This document shows, in pieces, positions 40,530 through 51,142 of a DNA stretch of 64,000 bases (the first letter of the stretch is position 1; each line of letters opens with the position of its first letter). The notes under the pieces were generated by a model. The model worked only from the letters and a program-made list of their open reading frames with translations. It was not told the DNA's origin and ran no database searches. The stretch comes from Motilibacter aurantiacus. GTDB lineage: Bacteria > Actinomycetota > Actinomycetes > Motilibacterales > Motilibacteraceae. The DNA lies in NCBI RefSeq assembly GCF_011250645.1, contig NZ_JAANNO010000005.1, forward strand, positions 214,863 to 278,862, read 5' to 3'. Made by a program: the position numbers and the translations under genes.

Positions 40530-40539
40530 CGCCGGCCTC

Positions 40540-41397
40540 TCACCAGCGCGCCCGAGCGCCGAGGGCGCGGCGTACGCGCCGGGTCAGCGCCCGGCGCCTG
40601 GCGCGCCACGGCGAGTAGTCCCGCAGGTCGAGGGAGGCCGTCTGGGCCGTGCGCGCGGAGTCGCGCATCTGCGCCTCCCAGTCGGCCAGCCGCGTCACCC
40701 CGAGGGCCTGGGCGCTCAGCGGACGGCGGCGCAGGAAGTCGGCGTCGCTGCGGAAGAGCGTGTGCGGGGAGCGCGGGTCGTCCATGTGGTCCTCGCGCAC
40801 GAAGGGGAAGCTCCAGCCGGAGACGGCCCCGCGGCGGGCCAGCGCCAGGCAGTACTGCGTGAACGACTGCCCCTCGGCGAGCAGGCCCTGCGCGGTGACG
40901 AGCGCGCGCGGCAGCAGGTAGCCGCTGCCCTGGACCCAGTGGTTGCGCAGCACGCGGTGGCCGCCCGGGAAGGCCTGGATCTTGCGCTCGGCGAGCTCGG
41001 GCACGAAGTCCTCGTCGGGGAACCGCCACGACCCCAGGGCGCCGAACCCGGTGAAGTCCGCGTAGGGCCGGCGCAGCCGCTCGAGCCAGTCGGGCGCGAC
41101 GAGGCAGTCGTCGTCCACCTTGCTGACGAAGTCGGCGTCGCTGGCGTCCCACAGCCAGTTGGTGGGCGTGCGCAGCCGGACGTTGTCGCGGCTGTGGTGG
41201 AAGCGGTGCACGCGCGGGTCGGCGGCGAAGGGACGGACGGCCTCGAGCGTCGCCTCGTCGTCCCCGTTGTGCCACAGCCAGACCCGCGCGTGCTCGTCGC
41301 ACGAGTCGAGCAGGCGCGGCAGCGAGAGCGAGACGTAGTCCGCGCTGTTGTACGTGATCATCAGGATGTCGACCGAACGCAGCGCCCGCCCGCTCAT
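40540..41397 (-). CDS. Glycosyltransferase family 2
   Basis: 285 aa, GT-A fold. VDILMITYNSADYVSLSLPRL at the N-terminus, metal-binding DDD in VSKVDDDCLVAPDW near residue 95, and WVQGSGYLLPRAL further on. No membrane helix. Start ATG overlaps the stop of the polymerase/ligase gene (ATGA). Third gene of a Wzz - Wzy - GT2 - nucleotidyltransferase unit; probably builds the repeat unit of the exopolysaccharide. Confidence 0.88.
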   Translation of the reverse strand: MSGRALRSVDILMITYNSADYVSLSLPRLLDSCDEHARVWLWHNGDDEATLEAVRPFAADPRVHRFHHSRDNVRLRTPTNWLWDASDADFVSKVDDDCLVAPDWLERLRRPYADFTGFGALGSWRFPDEDFVPELAERKIQAFPGGHRVLRNHWVQGSGYLLPRALVTAQGLLAEGQSFTQYCLALARRGAVSGWSFPFVREDHMDDPRSPHTLFRSDADFLRRRPLSAQALGVTRLADWEAQMRDSARTAQTASLDLRDYSPWRARRRALTRRVRRALGARARW

Positions 41398-42782
41398 GCG
41401 GCGGTCACCCCCGCCCGCCCCGCCGCCTCCCGCATCAGGGGGCGCGTGCGCCCGGTGGCGCCGGGCCCCGGCTCCTGGGCCAGCCGCCAGAGCGCCCCCG
41501 ACGCCCCGATGACGACGAACAGCGTCATCGCGAACGTCGTGAACCCCAGCGAGTCGAAGGTCGCGGAGGCGACCAGGCCCACGGCGACCGCGGCGGCGAG
41601 CGCCTGGCCCAGCGAGCAGGCCTGCTCGTCGGCCCCCTGCCGGCGTGCCCGCCGGGACAGGCTGAACGCGAGCGCGAAGAGCGCGAGCAGCGCGAGCAGG
41701 CCGAGAGCCCCTCCGCTGACGAGCGTGCCCAGCAGCTGGTTGTCGAGCAGCACGTACCGGTCGGGCAGGAACGTCCCCTGGCCGCGGCCGAGCCAGGGCC
41801 GCTCGGAGATGTAGCCGGAGACGGCGGCGTAGTCGCTCGTGCGGTTCTGGATGCTGGGGTCCGTGGAGGCGTTCGTGAAGAGGGAGCGGATCGTGCCGAG
41901 CAGCCCCGGCTGCGTGGCGCGCACCGCGACCAGGGCGATCAGCGCCCCGATCGCGAGGTTGGCCTGCGCGCGCAGCCGCCACGGCGCCATGACGACGACC
42001 AGCCCGACGAGCAGGGCGAGAACCGCGGACCGGGAGATGGAGAAGGGCACTCCCACCCCGATGACGAGCGCCAGCAGCCAGCGCCAGCGGCGCTCGGCCC
42101 GCCCCTGGGCGAACAGCGCGTAGTGCAGGGCGATGGGCAGCACCATCCCGAGCAGCACGCCGAACTCGATGTAGTGCCCGGCCGTGCCGGCGACCCGGGA
42201 GAGGTCACCGGAGCCGCGTGCCCCGATGCCGATGAGGTCGCCGTTGCGGGCGAGCCCGGGCACGGCGATGTGCCGGGTCAGGTCGAAGCCGGCCAGGTGC
42301 TGGAGGGCGCCGACGACGGACATGCCCGCGGCGGCGAGGACCAGCGTGCGCAGCAGCCGGTCCAGCGAGCGGCGGGTGGGGACCCCGTCCGCGACGACCA
42401 GCGCAGTGCCGACGAGGGCGATGGTGACGAGCAGGCCGCGGTCGGCGCTGCGCCCCTCGACGCCGTCGAGCCCGCGGTCGTAGGCCGCCGCATAGGACAG
42501 GACATAGGCGAGCAGGTACGCCGCGAGCCCCCAGCGGACCGGCTGCCGGCCCCGGCTCGCGAGCCCCGGCACCAGCCGCATCGCGCACCACCAGGCGAAC
42601 AGGCCGAAGCCGAGCAGCAGCGCGGGCCGGCCGGCGGCGCCGAGCCCGGCGACGACGAGCCGGGGCGGGAAGGCGTACAGCAGCAGGACGAGGAGGCCGA
42701 CGACGACGCCCGCGTCCGTCGCCGAGCGCAGCTGTGCCCGGCCACCGCCCGGCACGTCGCCCGGCACGCCGGGCGGCGGCAC
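41394..42782 (-). CDS. O-antigen ligase/polymerase-like membrane protein (Wzy type)
   Basis: About 462 aa with 11-12 membrane helices and the Wzy_C/O-antigen ligase loop AAVSGYISERPWLGRGQGTF, plus ISRSAVLALLVGL. It would polymerise repeat units or ligate glycan on the outer face. The start is uncertain: the GTG used here has no clear ribosome-binding site, while a CTG 15 codons upstream overlaps the stop of the Wzz gene as ACTGA, in the manner of the ATGA/GTGA overlaps elsewhere. Downstream GTGs also exist. Confidence 0.85.
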   Translation of the reverse strand: MPPPGVPGDVPGGGRAQLRSATDAGVVVGLLVLLLYAFPPRLVVAGLGAAGRPALLLGFGLFAWWCAMRLVPGLASRGRQPVRWGLAAYLLAYVLSYAAAYDRGLDGVEGRSADRGLLVTIALVGTALVVADGVPTRRSLDRLLRTLVLAAAGMSVVGALQHLAGFDLTRHIAVPGLARNGDLIGIGARGSGDLSRVAGTAGHYIEFGVLLGMVLPIALHYALFAQGRAERRWRWLLALVIGVGVPFSISRSAVLALLVGLVVVMAPWRLRAQANLAIGALIALVAVRATQPGLLGTIRSLFTNASTDPSIQNRTSDYAAVSGYISERPWLGRGQGTFLPDRYVLLDNQLLGTLVSGGALGLLALLALFALAFSLSRRARRQGADEQACSLGQALAAAVAVGLVASATFDSLGFTTFAMTLFVVIGASGALWRLAQEPGPGATGRTRPLMREAAGRAGVTAA

Positions 42783-42823
42783 CGGGCGGGGGGCGAGCAG
42801 CGGCCCGGCGGGGGAGGGCCCGC

Positions 42824-43597
42824 TCAGTGCCTCGACCCCGCGTGCGGCCGGCGCGGCAGGACGACCGACCGGGCCTCCCCGTCGCCGTCCTCGCGGGCGC
42901 CGGGGGCCTCCGGCTCCGGCCCGAGGCCGGCGAGCGCGCGCCGGCGGGCGAGGCGCTGGGCCCGCGTGCGGTGGGCTCCCTCGACGGCCAGCGCGCAGCC
43001 GACGGCGAGGGCCAGGCCCACTCCGAGCACGATCGCCTGCACCTTGCGCAGGCCGTCCTTGCCCGCGCTCGGGGTCTCCCCCACCGCGAGGTCGGTGACC
43101 TCGAAGAACTGGATCTCGGGCGAGCCCGCCTCCTGCTGGAGGTCGACGAGCTCGCGGCGCAGCACCTGGCCGAACAGCTCGGTGGTGCGGCTGGCCCGCC
43201 CCGCGCTGTCGGCGACGACGTTGACCTGGAGGAACGGGGACCGCGTGACGGCCTTGACCGTGTAGCCGCCGGTGCCGCCGCCGGCCGCGAGCTCGAGCCG
43301 GACGCGCTCGCTGCCCATGACGGTGGCCATCGTCTGCGCCATGGTCTGGGCGCCGCCGGAGAGGAACGGGTTGATGGTCACTTCCTGCACCTCGTCGCCG
43401 GACTCGTCCGGGGCGAGCGCGCCGATCCCTCCGACGAGGGTGACGTTCGGCGGGGTGACCTGCACCTGCGCCGTGGTCGCGTACTCGGGCTGGATCCGGC
43501 TGCCGGCGAGGGCCGCCGCGACCACGGCGAGGAACGCGATCGGGAGAGCGACGTACCACCTGCGCAGCACGAGAACCGTCAACTGCCACAGGTCCAC
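42824..43597 (-). CDS. Wzz-type chain-length determinant protein
   Basis: 257 aa. Two membrane helices flank an extracytoplasmic domain: YVALPIAFLAVVAAALAGS at residues about 14-32 and VQAIVLGVGLALAVGCALAV near 195. Between them the Wzz pattern YATTAQVQVTP and a Pro-rich stretch before the second helix. No cytoplasmic Walker motifs, so no tyrosine-kinase part. GTG with GAGGAGG. First gene of the operon; divergent from the pyruvyltransferase gene with about 200 nt between them holding both promoters. Sets polysaccharide chain length. Confidence 0.88.
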   Translation of the reverse strand: MDLWQLTVLVLRRWYVALPIAFLAVVAAALAGSRIQPEYATTAQVQVTPPNVTLVGGIGALAPDESGDEVQEVTINPFLSGGAQTMAQTMATVMGSERVRLELAAGGGTGGYTVKAVTRSPFLQVNVVADSAGRASRTTELFGQVLRRELVDLQQEAGSPEIQFFEVTDLAVGETPSAGKDGLRKVQAIVLGVGLALAVGCALAVEGAHRTRAQRLARRRALAGLGPEPEAPGAREDGDGEARSVVLPRRPHAGSRH

Positions 43598-43800
43598 GCG
43601 TTCCTCCTCGAGCACTGCTTGTCGGTACGACGAACAGCGTGCCATCCGCGCCCGGCCCGGGGAGTCGTTCCTCTGGTACTTTCCCCCGGCCGGGCCCATC
43701 CCGGCGTCCGCGGCGAGGCCGCGGCGGCCCCGCCGCCCGCCCCGCTCCCCGACGGCGCCGCAGCCGACGTGCTCGCGCCCTGCCCGCCGAGGTGCTGCCC

Positions 43801-45132
43801 GTGACCGAAGGCCCGCTGCGCGCCTGCCTGTTCGGCACGCCCGGCACCGCCTACAACCTCGGCGTCGGCGCCCTCCGGCTCTCGCTGCTGCACGGCGTGC
43901 TCGAGCGGCGCCCGGAGGCCCGGCTGGTGGCCTTCGACGACGGCTGGGGCGTCCGGCCCGCGACGCTGCAGCTGCGCGACGGGCGCAGCGCGGCGTACCG
44001 GCTGTGCGGGGCGCGCAACAGCCGGCGGCTGGACCGGCCGGAGAGCTACGCCCGGATGCGGCTGGCCGTGCGCATGGGTGGGGTGGGCAGCGTCGGAGCC
44101 CGCCTCGTCCGCGGGGCCGACGCGGTGCTCGACGTGAGCGGCGGCGACAGCTTCGCCGGGACGTACGGCCCTTCCCGCTTCCGCACGGTGGCGCTGCCCA
44201 AGCAGCTGGCGCTGGAGGCCGGGCGGCCACTGGTGCTGCTGCCGCAGACGTACGGCCCCTTCCCCGACCCGGCCATGCGTGCCGAGGCGGCGGGCATCGT
44301 GCGCGCCGCGCGTGCGGCCTGGGCCCGTGACGAGGACAGCCTCGACGCGCTGCGCGACCTGCTGGGGGACGCCTTCGACCCCGCCCGGCACCGGCTGGGC
44401 GTGGACATGGCGTTCGCGCTGCCGGTACGCCGCCCCCCGGCCGCGATCGCCGACGCGGTCGACCGCTTCGTCGCCGCCGACGACGCGCCGGTGGCCGGGG
44501 TGAACGTCAGCGGCCTGCTCTCCAACGACCCCGGCGCCGCCGCGCGCTACGGCCTGACCGTCGACTACCCGGCCCTCACGCGGGCGCTCGTCGAGCGGCT
44601 CTGCGCCTCCGGCGCGCGCGTGCTGCTCGTGCCGCACGTGCTCGGCCCGGCGCACCTGGTCGGCCCCGACGCGCCGCTCGAGTCCGACACCGGTGCCTGC
44701 CTGCACCTGGCCGCGCAGCTTCCCGCTCGCCTGCGCGAGCGCGTCCACGTGGTCACCGGCGAGGTGGACGCGACGCAGGCCAAGTGGGTGATCTCGCGCT
44801 CGTCCTGGTTCACCGGCGCGCGCATGCACGCGACGATCGGGGCGCTGTCGTCGGGTGTGCCGACGGCGGCGCTGGCGTACAGCATGAAGTTCCGGGGGGT
44901 CTTCGCGTCCTGCGGGGCGCAGGCCGGCGTCGTGGACGCCCGCCGGGTGGACGACGGGGCCGCCCTGGACGCGCTGATCGAGTCCTGGGAAGCGCGGGAC
45001 AGCGCCCGGGCCGGCCTGGCACGGTCGGTCCAGCAGGTCGTCGACCGGGCGGCACGGCAGATGGAGGAGGTGGTCGGCGTGGTCGAGAGCGGGCGCGACG
45101 GCTCCTCGGCGCGCACGGACGGCGGCGCGTGA
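43801..45132 (+). CDS. Polysaccharide pyruvyl transferase family protein
   Basis: 443 aa. N-terminal LRACLFGTPGTAYNLGVGAL, central VLLPQTYGPFPDPAMR, and the family-typical C-terminal ARMHATIGALSSGVPTAALA. These enzymes transfer pyruvate from PEP to sugar hydroxyls as ketals, adding negative charge to surface polymers. GTG start with GAGG 8 nt upstream. Overlaps the FrhB-like gene (GTGA). First gene of a plus-strand operon of four. Confidence 0.88.
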   Translation: MTEGPLRACLFGTPGTAYNLGVGALRLSLLHGVLERRPEARLVAFDDGWGVRPATLQLRDGRSAAYRLCGARNSRRLDRPESYARMRLAVRMGGVGSVGARLVRGADAVLDVSGGDSFAGTYGPSRFRTVALPKQLALEAGRPLVLLPQTYGPFPDPAMRAEAAGIVRAARAAWARDEDSLDALRDLLGDAFDPARHRLGVDMAFALPVRRPPAAIADAVDRFVAADDAPVAGVNVSGLLSNDPGAAARYGLTVDYPALTRALVERLCASGARVLLVPHVLGPAHLVGPDAPLESDTGACLHLAAQLPARLRERVHVVTGEVDATQAKWVISRSSWFTGARMHATIGALSSGVPTAALAYSMKFRGVFASCGAQAGVVDARRVDDGAALDALIESWEARDSARAGLARSVQQVVDRAARQMEEVVGVVESGRDGSSARTDGGA

Positions 45133-46448
45133 GCCGACGGCTCCCCGCGCGGGCGCCCCGCGACATCACCGAGGTCGCCGAGGGGCGGCTCTGCTCCGGG
45201 TGCGGCACGTGTGCCTTCGTCTCCCCCGATGCGGTGCGCATGGTCGACGACCTCGCCGCGGGCCGCCGGCCGCTCCAGCTGCTGCCCGCCTCGTCCTCGT
45301 CGACCCGAGCGGCGCTGCGCGCCTGCCCGGGGGCGGCGCTCGCCCACGACCCGCAGGCCGTGCCGGCAAATGCCGACCCGGGCCTGCTGCCCGGCTGGGG
45401 CCCGGTCCTGGAGATCTGGGAGGGGTACGCCGGCGACCCCGAGCTGCGCTACGCCGGCTCCAGCGGCGGCGCCGCCAGCGCCCTCGCCCTTCATCTGGTC
45501 GAGTCCGGCGGTGCCGCGGGCGTGATCCACACCGCTGCCCGGGCCGACGCCCCGCTGCTCAACGAGACCGTGATCAGCACCTCCCGGGACGAGGTGCTCG
45601 CCCGCGCCGGGTCGCGCTACGCCCCGGCGAGCCCGTGCGACGGCCTGGCGGCCGCCGACCGCGCCGGCACATCCGGTGCGGCGCCCTACGTGTTCATCGG
45701 CAAGCCGTGCGACGTGGCCGGGGCGGCGAAGGCGGCGACGGAGCGGCCGGGGCTGCGCGAGGGGGTGGCGCTGACCATCGGCGTCTTCTGCGCGGGCACC
45801 CCGTCCACGGCGGGCACGCTGGAGCTCGTGCAGCGGATGGGGTTCGCACAGCCGCAGGACGTGGAGTCGATCCGCTACCGCGGCAACGGCTGGCCCGGCG
45901 AGGCCGTAGCCGTGGGCACCCGCGACGGCGAGAAGTACGAAGCGAGCTTCTCCTACGCGGACTCCTGGGGTGCCGTGCTCCAGCGCCACCGGCAGTGGCG
46001 GTGCCACGTGTGCCTGGACCACACCGGCGAGTTCGCGGACGTGTCCGTGGGTGACCCGTGGTACCGCGAGGTCGAGCCCGGGGAGCCGGGGCGCAGCCTC
46101 GTCGTCGTGCGCACCGAGCGCGGCCGGCGGGCGGTCGCAGCCGCACGGGCGTCGGGGGCGCTGGTGCTCGAGCGCGTGGCCAACGACGTGCTGCCGCGCA
46201 GCCAGCCCAATCTCGTGCGCACCCGGGGCGCGGTGTGGGGGCGCATCGCGACGATGCGCCTGCTCGGCTTGCCCGCGCCGCGCTACCGGCACATGCCCGC
46301 GTTCCGCTCGTGGCTGCGGGACCTGACGCCGCGGGACAAGGCCCGGTCGTTCGTCGGCACGGCCCGTCGCATCCGGGCCCGGGGCATGCGCCGGCCGGCG
46401 ACGGTGTCGGAGAGCGCGCCGCCACGGCAGCGCACCGACGCCTCCTGA
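45129..46448 (+). CDS. Coenzyme F420 hydrogenase/dehydrogenase beta subunit (FrhB) family protein
   Basis: 439 aa. N-terminal Fe-S motif CSGCGTCAFVSP, where the fourth Cys of CxxCxxCxxxC is Ser, then RACPG, the FrhB-N segment AGSSGGAASALALHL, FIGKPCDVAGAAKA, GVFCAGTPS and CHVCLDHTGEFADVSVGDPW. The family binds FAD and Fe-S clusters and works with F420 or ferredoxin. In exopolysaccharide clusters such proteins often lie next to pyruvyltransferases; the role is not known. GTG start overlaps the previous stop. Confidence 0.85.
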   Translation: MSRRLPARAPRDITEVAEGRLCSGCGTCAFVSPDAVRMVDDLAAGRRPLQLLPASSSSTRAALRACPGAALAHDPQAVPANADPGLLPGWGPVLEIWEGYAGDPELRYAGSSGGAASALALHLVESGGAAGVIHTAARADAPLLNETVISTSRDEVLARAGSRYAPASPCDGLAAADRAGTSGAAPYVFIGKPCDVAGAAKAATERPGLREGVALTIGVFCAGTPSTAGTLELVQRMGFAQPQDVESIRYRGNGWPGEAVAVGTRDGEKYEASFSYADSWGAVLQRHRQWRCHVCLDHTGEFADVSVGDPWYREVEPGEPGRSLVVVRTERGRRAVAAARASGALVLERVANDVLPRSQPNLVRTRGAVWGRIATMRLLGLPAPRYRHMPAFRSWLRDLTPRDKARSFVGTARRIRARGMRRPATVSESAPPRQRTDAS

Positions 46449-46485
46449 TCTCGTCCCGCTCCGCACCACCGCCCTGGGAGACCCC

Positions 46486-47142
46486 GTGCGCAAGCTCGTG
46501 AAGCCGATGGCCCGCCGTGCCGTGGAGCTCAGCTCCCGCGGCACGGAGCGCGGCGCTCACATCACCCGGTTCGTCATGTACGACCGGCTGGCTGAGGTCG
46601 GGCGCGGGCTGCGCCCCGCTGCGGGGGCGAGGACCCTCTCGATCAGCCGCTCCACGCAGCTCTGCGGAGTGCTCGGCTTGGGCGAGACCAAGATTACTGA
46701 AGCTGACTACCCCGAAGTAAACATCCTTTCCTTGCCCTATGCCGACGGCAGCTTCGACTACGTCGTCAGCGACCAGGTGTTCGAGCACATCGAGGGCAAC
46801 CCCTTCACCGCGATGGCCGAGACGCTGCGGGTGCTGCGCCCGGGCGGGGTGGCCGTCCACACGACCTGCTTCATCAACCCCGTCCACGCCTGGCCCGGGG
46901 ACTTCTGGCGCTTCACGCCCGAGGCGCTCGCCTTGATGGTCGGGGACCGGGCCGAGGTGGTCGAGTGCGGGGGCTGGGGGAACCCGTACGTCTGGCTGGT
47001 CGCGGGCCTTGGGCTGCGCAAGACGCCGGTGCCGCGGTCGCCCCGGCACCCGCTGCACTGGGCAGCGACGAAGAACTCGCCCACGTGGCCGGTCGCCACC
47101 TGGGTCGTGGCCCGGCGCCCGCAGGCGGAGGTCGACGCGTGA
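46486..47142 (+). CDS. Class I SAM-dependent methyltransferase (Methyltransf_11 type)
   Basis: 218 aa. The SAM fold is recognised from the late motifs LPYADGSFDYVVSDQVFEHI and LRVLRPGGVAVHTT; motif I is poor (no GxGxG), so the co-factor pocket may be unusual. A helical N-terminus of about 45 residues and a C-terminal cap FWRFTPEALALM. GTG start 37 nt after the FrhB-like gene. It probably methylates a sugar or lipid intermediate (context). Confidence 0.8.
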   Translation: MRKLVKPMARRAVELSSRGTERGAHITRFVMYDRLAEVGRGLRPAAGARTLSISRSTQLCGVLGLGETKITEADYPEVNILSLPYADGSFDYVVSDQVFEHIEGNPFTAMAETLRVLRPGGVAVHTTCFINPVHAWPGDFWRFTPEALALMVGDRAEVVECGGWGNPYVWLVAGLGLRKTPVPRSPRHPLHWAATKNSPTWPVATWVVARRPQAEVDA

Positions 47143-47807
47143 GCGGGGCTGGCATCGGGGGCGCGGTCCGGCGCCGGCTCGTCGAGGGGCCGGGCTCGCT
47201 CGGGGAGCGGGCCCGCAGCCGGCGGGCGCAGATGGTCCGCGAGTGCTTCCCGGACCTGGCCGAGATGGACGTCGTCGACCTCGGCGGGCGCACGTCCACC
47301 TGGGCGTCCGCGCCGGTCCGGCCGCGCAGCGTGCTCGTGCTCAACCTCGAGCGGCAGCCCGAGCTGCCGCAGGAGGGCTGGCTTCGCGTCGAGCACGGCG
47401 ACGCCTGCGACCTGCCCGCCCACCTGCGCGGCCGGTCCTTCGACGTGGTCTTCTCGAACTCGGTCCTGGAGCACGTCGGGGGCCACGACAGGCGTCTGCG
47501 ATTCGCGGAGTCGGTGCACGCGCTCGCCCCGCGCCACTGGGTGCAGACTCCGTACCGCTATTTCCCCGTGGAGCCGCACTGGCTGTTCCCCGGAATGCAG
47601 TTCCTGCCTCTGGCGGCAAAGGCGAAGATCGCCCGGAACTGGCCCCTGGTGCACACCCGCCCGGGCGACGACCGCAGTGCCGTGCGCGACGCCCTCGGTG
47701 TCGAGCTCTCCAGCATCACCGAGCTGCGGCACTACTTTCCCGGCTCACAGGTCCGTACCGAGCGGATCGCTGGGCTGATCAAGTCCATCGTCGCGGTGCG
47801 CGCCTAG
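47139..47807 (+). CDS. SAM-dependent methyltransferase-like protein
   Basis: 222 aa. Motif I-like MDVVDLGGRTSTWAS, acidic loop end VLVLNLE, then DACDLPAHLRGRSFDVVFSN and SVLEHVGG, typical of a SAM Rossmann fold, and WVQTPYRYFPVEPHWLFPG near the end, which recurs in sugar methyltransferases of glycan clusters. GTG start overlaps the previous gene's TGA. Last gene of the operon; a short CGGGCG hairpin follows at 47821. Confidence 0.82.
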   Translation: MSGAGIGGAVRRRLVEGPGSLGERARSRRAQMVRECFPDLAEMDVVDLGGRTSTWASAPVRPRSVLVLNLERQPELPQEGWLRVEHGDACDLPAHLRGRSFDVVFSNSVLEHVGGHDRRLRFAESVHALAPRHWVQTPYRYFPVEPHWLFPGMQFLPLAAKAKIARNWPLVHTRPGDDRSAVRDALGVELSSITELRHYFPGSQVRTERIAGLIKSIVAVRA

Positions 47808-48017
47808 CCCCGCAGGATCTCGGGCGTATGACGCCCGGCACAACCTGCCGACCCGTTCGGCCCAACATTCAGGGCCGGGTCGCGATTGGATCACATCGAG
47901 CAATCCCCAGCAATAGTCCGGACGAGTGAGAAGTGCGTCGAGGAATTCAGGGACAAGGCCGCGGGCCCCGATGCACCTGGCATCGAATCCAGCCAGCGCC
48001 CGTTCGGAGACCCTGTC

Positions 48018-49427
<1,410 letters not shown>

Positions 49428-49447
49428 CCCCGCGCACGCAGCGATGC

Positions 49448-49481
49448 GGCCCGGCCTCGCCCGACCCGGGGAGGCCGGGCC
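49448..49481 (+). terminator. Terminator after beta-helix gene 1
   Basis: Perfect 11-bp stem GGCCCGGCCTC / GAGGCCGGGCC with a 12-nt loop, 20 nt after the stop. Confidence 0.8.
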
Positions 49482-49535
49482 TCGCCGGTCCCTCGAGCCG
49501 CGGGATGGCGACGGCATGAAGAATCCTCCGTTCGG

Positions 49536-49565
49536 GTGACACCTCCCGCGCCTCCGCACTAGGTT
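49536..49565 (+). promoter_or_regulatory. Promoter of beta-helix gene 2
   Basis: GTGACA (5 of 6 to consensus), 18-nt spacer, TAGGTT, about 130 nt before the ATG. The same TAGGTT hexamer occurs before beta-helix gene 3 and the glycan operon at 63.2 kb. Confidence 0.5.
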
Positions 49566-49697
49566 GCCGGCATCGGCGCCCGACCGGCGAGCCGGCGGTT
49601 GCGCACCTGCGGCGGTCGTGCACCCGCGTCCGGGGGGGACGGGCCGCCGATGCGCCCGGACCTCTCGAGCACGGCCGACCTCTGCGGAGACCAGACC

Positions 49698-51077
49698 ATG
49701 CCCCGCCACGCCCTCGCGCCCTCGTCCCGCCCGCGCCTCCTGCTGCTCCTCGCCACCGCGCTCGCCCTGGTCGCCGGCGCGGCTGGAGCCGGGCTCGGCG
49801 GGCGCGGGGCCACCGCAGCCACGCCGTACCTCAAGGTGAGCCTCGACGCCGACCGATCGGGGGCCGTGCCGCTGCACGGCGCGAAGCTCCGGGGCAAGGT
49901 GTACGTCTTCGTCCCCGGATCGAGCTCCGTCACCGCCGCCTCGTTCTGGATCGACGACCCCGGCCGCAGGGGCGCCCCGGACCAGGTCGAGGACAGCGCC
50001 CCCTGGGACCTCGGGGGCGGCACGCCGAACCCCAAGCCGTGGGACCTGCGCTCACTGGCCGCCGGGGCGCACACCGTCACCGTCGTGCTGACCGTCAAGG
50101 GGAAGAAGGTCGTCGAGACCGCGACCCTCACCGTCGCGCCGGACGTCGTCAACGCGCCGAGCAGTGGCGGGGCCCCCAAGCCGACACCAGCACCGACACC
50201 AGCACCGACACCAGCGCCCTCCCCGAAGCCCACGCCGGCTCCGATCCCCGTCCCCTCACCGACTCCCACGCCCGCCCCGACGCCGGCCCCGACCCCCACT
50301 CCGACCCCGTCCCCCGCGTACTCGGGTGTCCCGTCGGGCTTCCCGAACGCGTCGACCACCGGGGTGCCTGCCGGGACGGTGCTCACCAGAGTCACGGGCG
50401 GCCTCACGGTGACGAAGGACGGCACCGTCATCGACGCGCTGGACATCACCGGGGCCGTCACGATCCGCGCGGACAACGTCACCATCCGCCGCAGCCGGAT
50501 GACGAACGGCTCGTCGAACTACGCGGTACGGCTCTACTCCGGCTACGCCGGGCTGATCATCGAGGACTCCGAGATCGACGGCAACGGCACCGCCGGCGTC
50601 GGCATCTGCTGCAACAGCTACACGCTGCGCCGGGTGAACCTGCACGACGCGGTGGACGGCGTGCGCGCCGACGGGGACGTGCTGGTCGAGGAGTCGTACC
50701 TGCACGACCTGGCCCGCACGCCGGGCTCGCACAACGACACCGTGCAGACCCTCAAGGGCAGCAACATCGTGCTCCGGCACAACACGCTGCTGCCCTATGA
50801 CGCCGACGACAAGGACCCGCACAACGCGGCCTTCATCATCAGTGCCGGAGCCAGCGGCGGGCCGGTGGACGGAGTGCTGCTCGAGCGCAACTACCTCAAC
50901 GGCGGCAACTTCACCGTCTACCTCGGGGCCGGGGGGTCCCACCCGGTCACCGGCGTCGTGCTGCGCGGCAACCGCTTCGGCCGCGACTTCCGCTACGGCG
51001 CCTACTCCGCGGTGACGGCCGAGACCGACTGGGACCGGACGAACGTGTGGCACGACACGGGGCTGCCGGTGCGGTAG
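49698..51077 (+). CDS. Secreted right-handed beta-helix protein with N-terminal Ig-like module (copy 2)
   Basis: 459 aa, close paralogue of the preceding gene. Signal peptide to about residue 40, then the same module (VPLHGAKLRGKVYVFVP, SFWIDDPGRRG, SAPWDL), a Pro-Thr linker of about 55 residues and a beta-helix with GVGICCNSYTLRRVNLHD and PGSHNDTVQTLKGSN. Linker type differs (PT-repeat against SAPAA), the rest aligns closely, so the linkers were remade independently after duplication. ATG with GGAGA. Likely cell-wall or glycan associated; enzymatic function unproven. Confidence 0.88.
   Translation: MPRHALAPSSRPRLLLLLATALALVAGAAGAGLGGRGATAATPYLKVSLDADRSGAVPLHGAKLRGKVYVFVPGSSSVTAASFWIDDPGRRGAPDQVEDSAPWDLGGGTPNPKPWDLRSLAAGAHTVTVVLTVKGKKVVETATLTVAPDVVNAPSSGGAPKPTPAPTPAPTPAPSPKPTPAPIPVPSPTPTPAPTPAPTPTPTPSPAYSGVPSGFPNASTTGVPAGTVLTRVTGGLTVTKDGTVIDALDITGAVTIRADNVTIRRSRMTNGSSNYAVRLYSGYAGLIIEDSEIDGNGTAGVGICCNSYTLRRVNLHDAVDGVRADGDVLVEESYLHDLARTPGSHNDTVQTLKGSNIVLRHNTLLPYDADDKDPHNAAFIISAGASGGPVDGVLLERNYLNGGNFTVYLGAGGSHPVTGVVLRGNRFGRDFRYGAYSAVTAETDWDRTNVWHDTGLPVR
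50182..50318 (+). repeat. Pro-Thr repeat region (12-bp units at the 5' end)
   Basis: Starts with three exact CCGACACCAGCA units and continues as degenerate CCN-ACN repeats; codes a flexible extracellular linker in beta-helix protein 2. Confidence 0.75.
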
Positions 51078-51142
51078 CCCCTCGGCACGGGCCGCCCCTC
51101 TCGTAGGTTGGACCTGCGAGATCCCAACGACGGGAGGGCAGC

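Noticed and set aside
43598-43700. GGAAC element before Wzz as an ECF sigma promoter
   Set aside because: No matching -10 element at the right spacing.
50182-50318. Possible CRISPR-like short repeats
   Set aside because: Units of 12 bp without spacers, in frame, coding a Pro-Thr linker.
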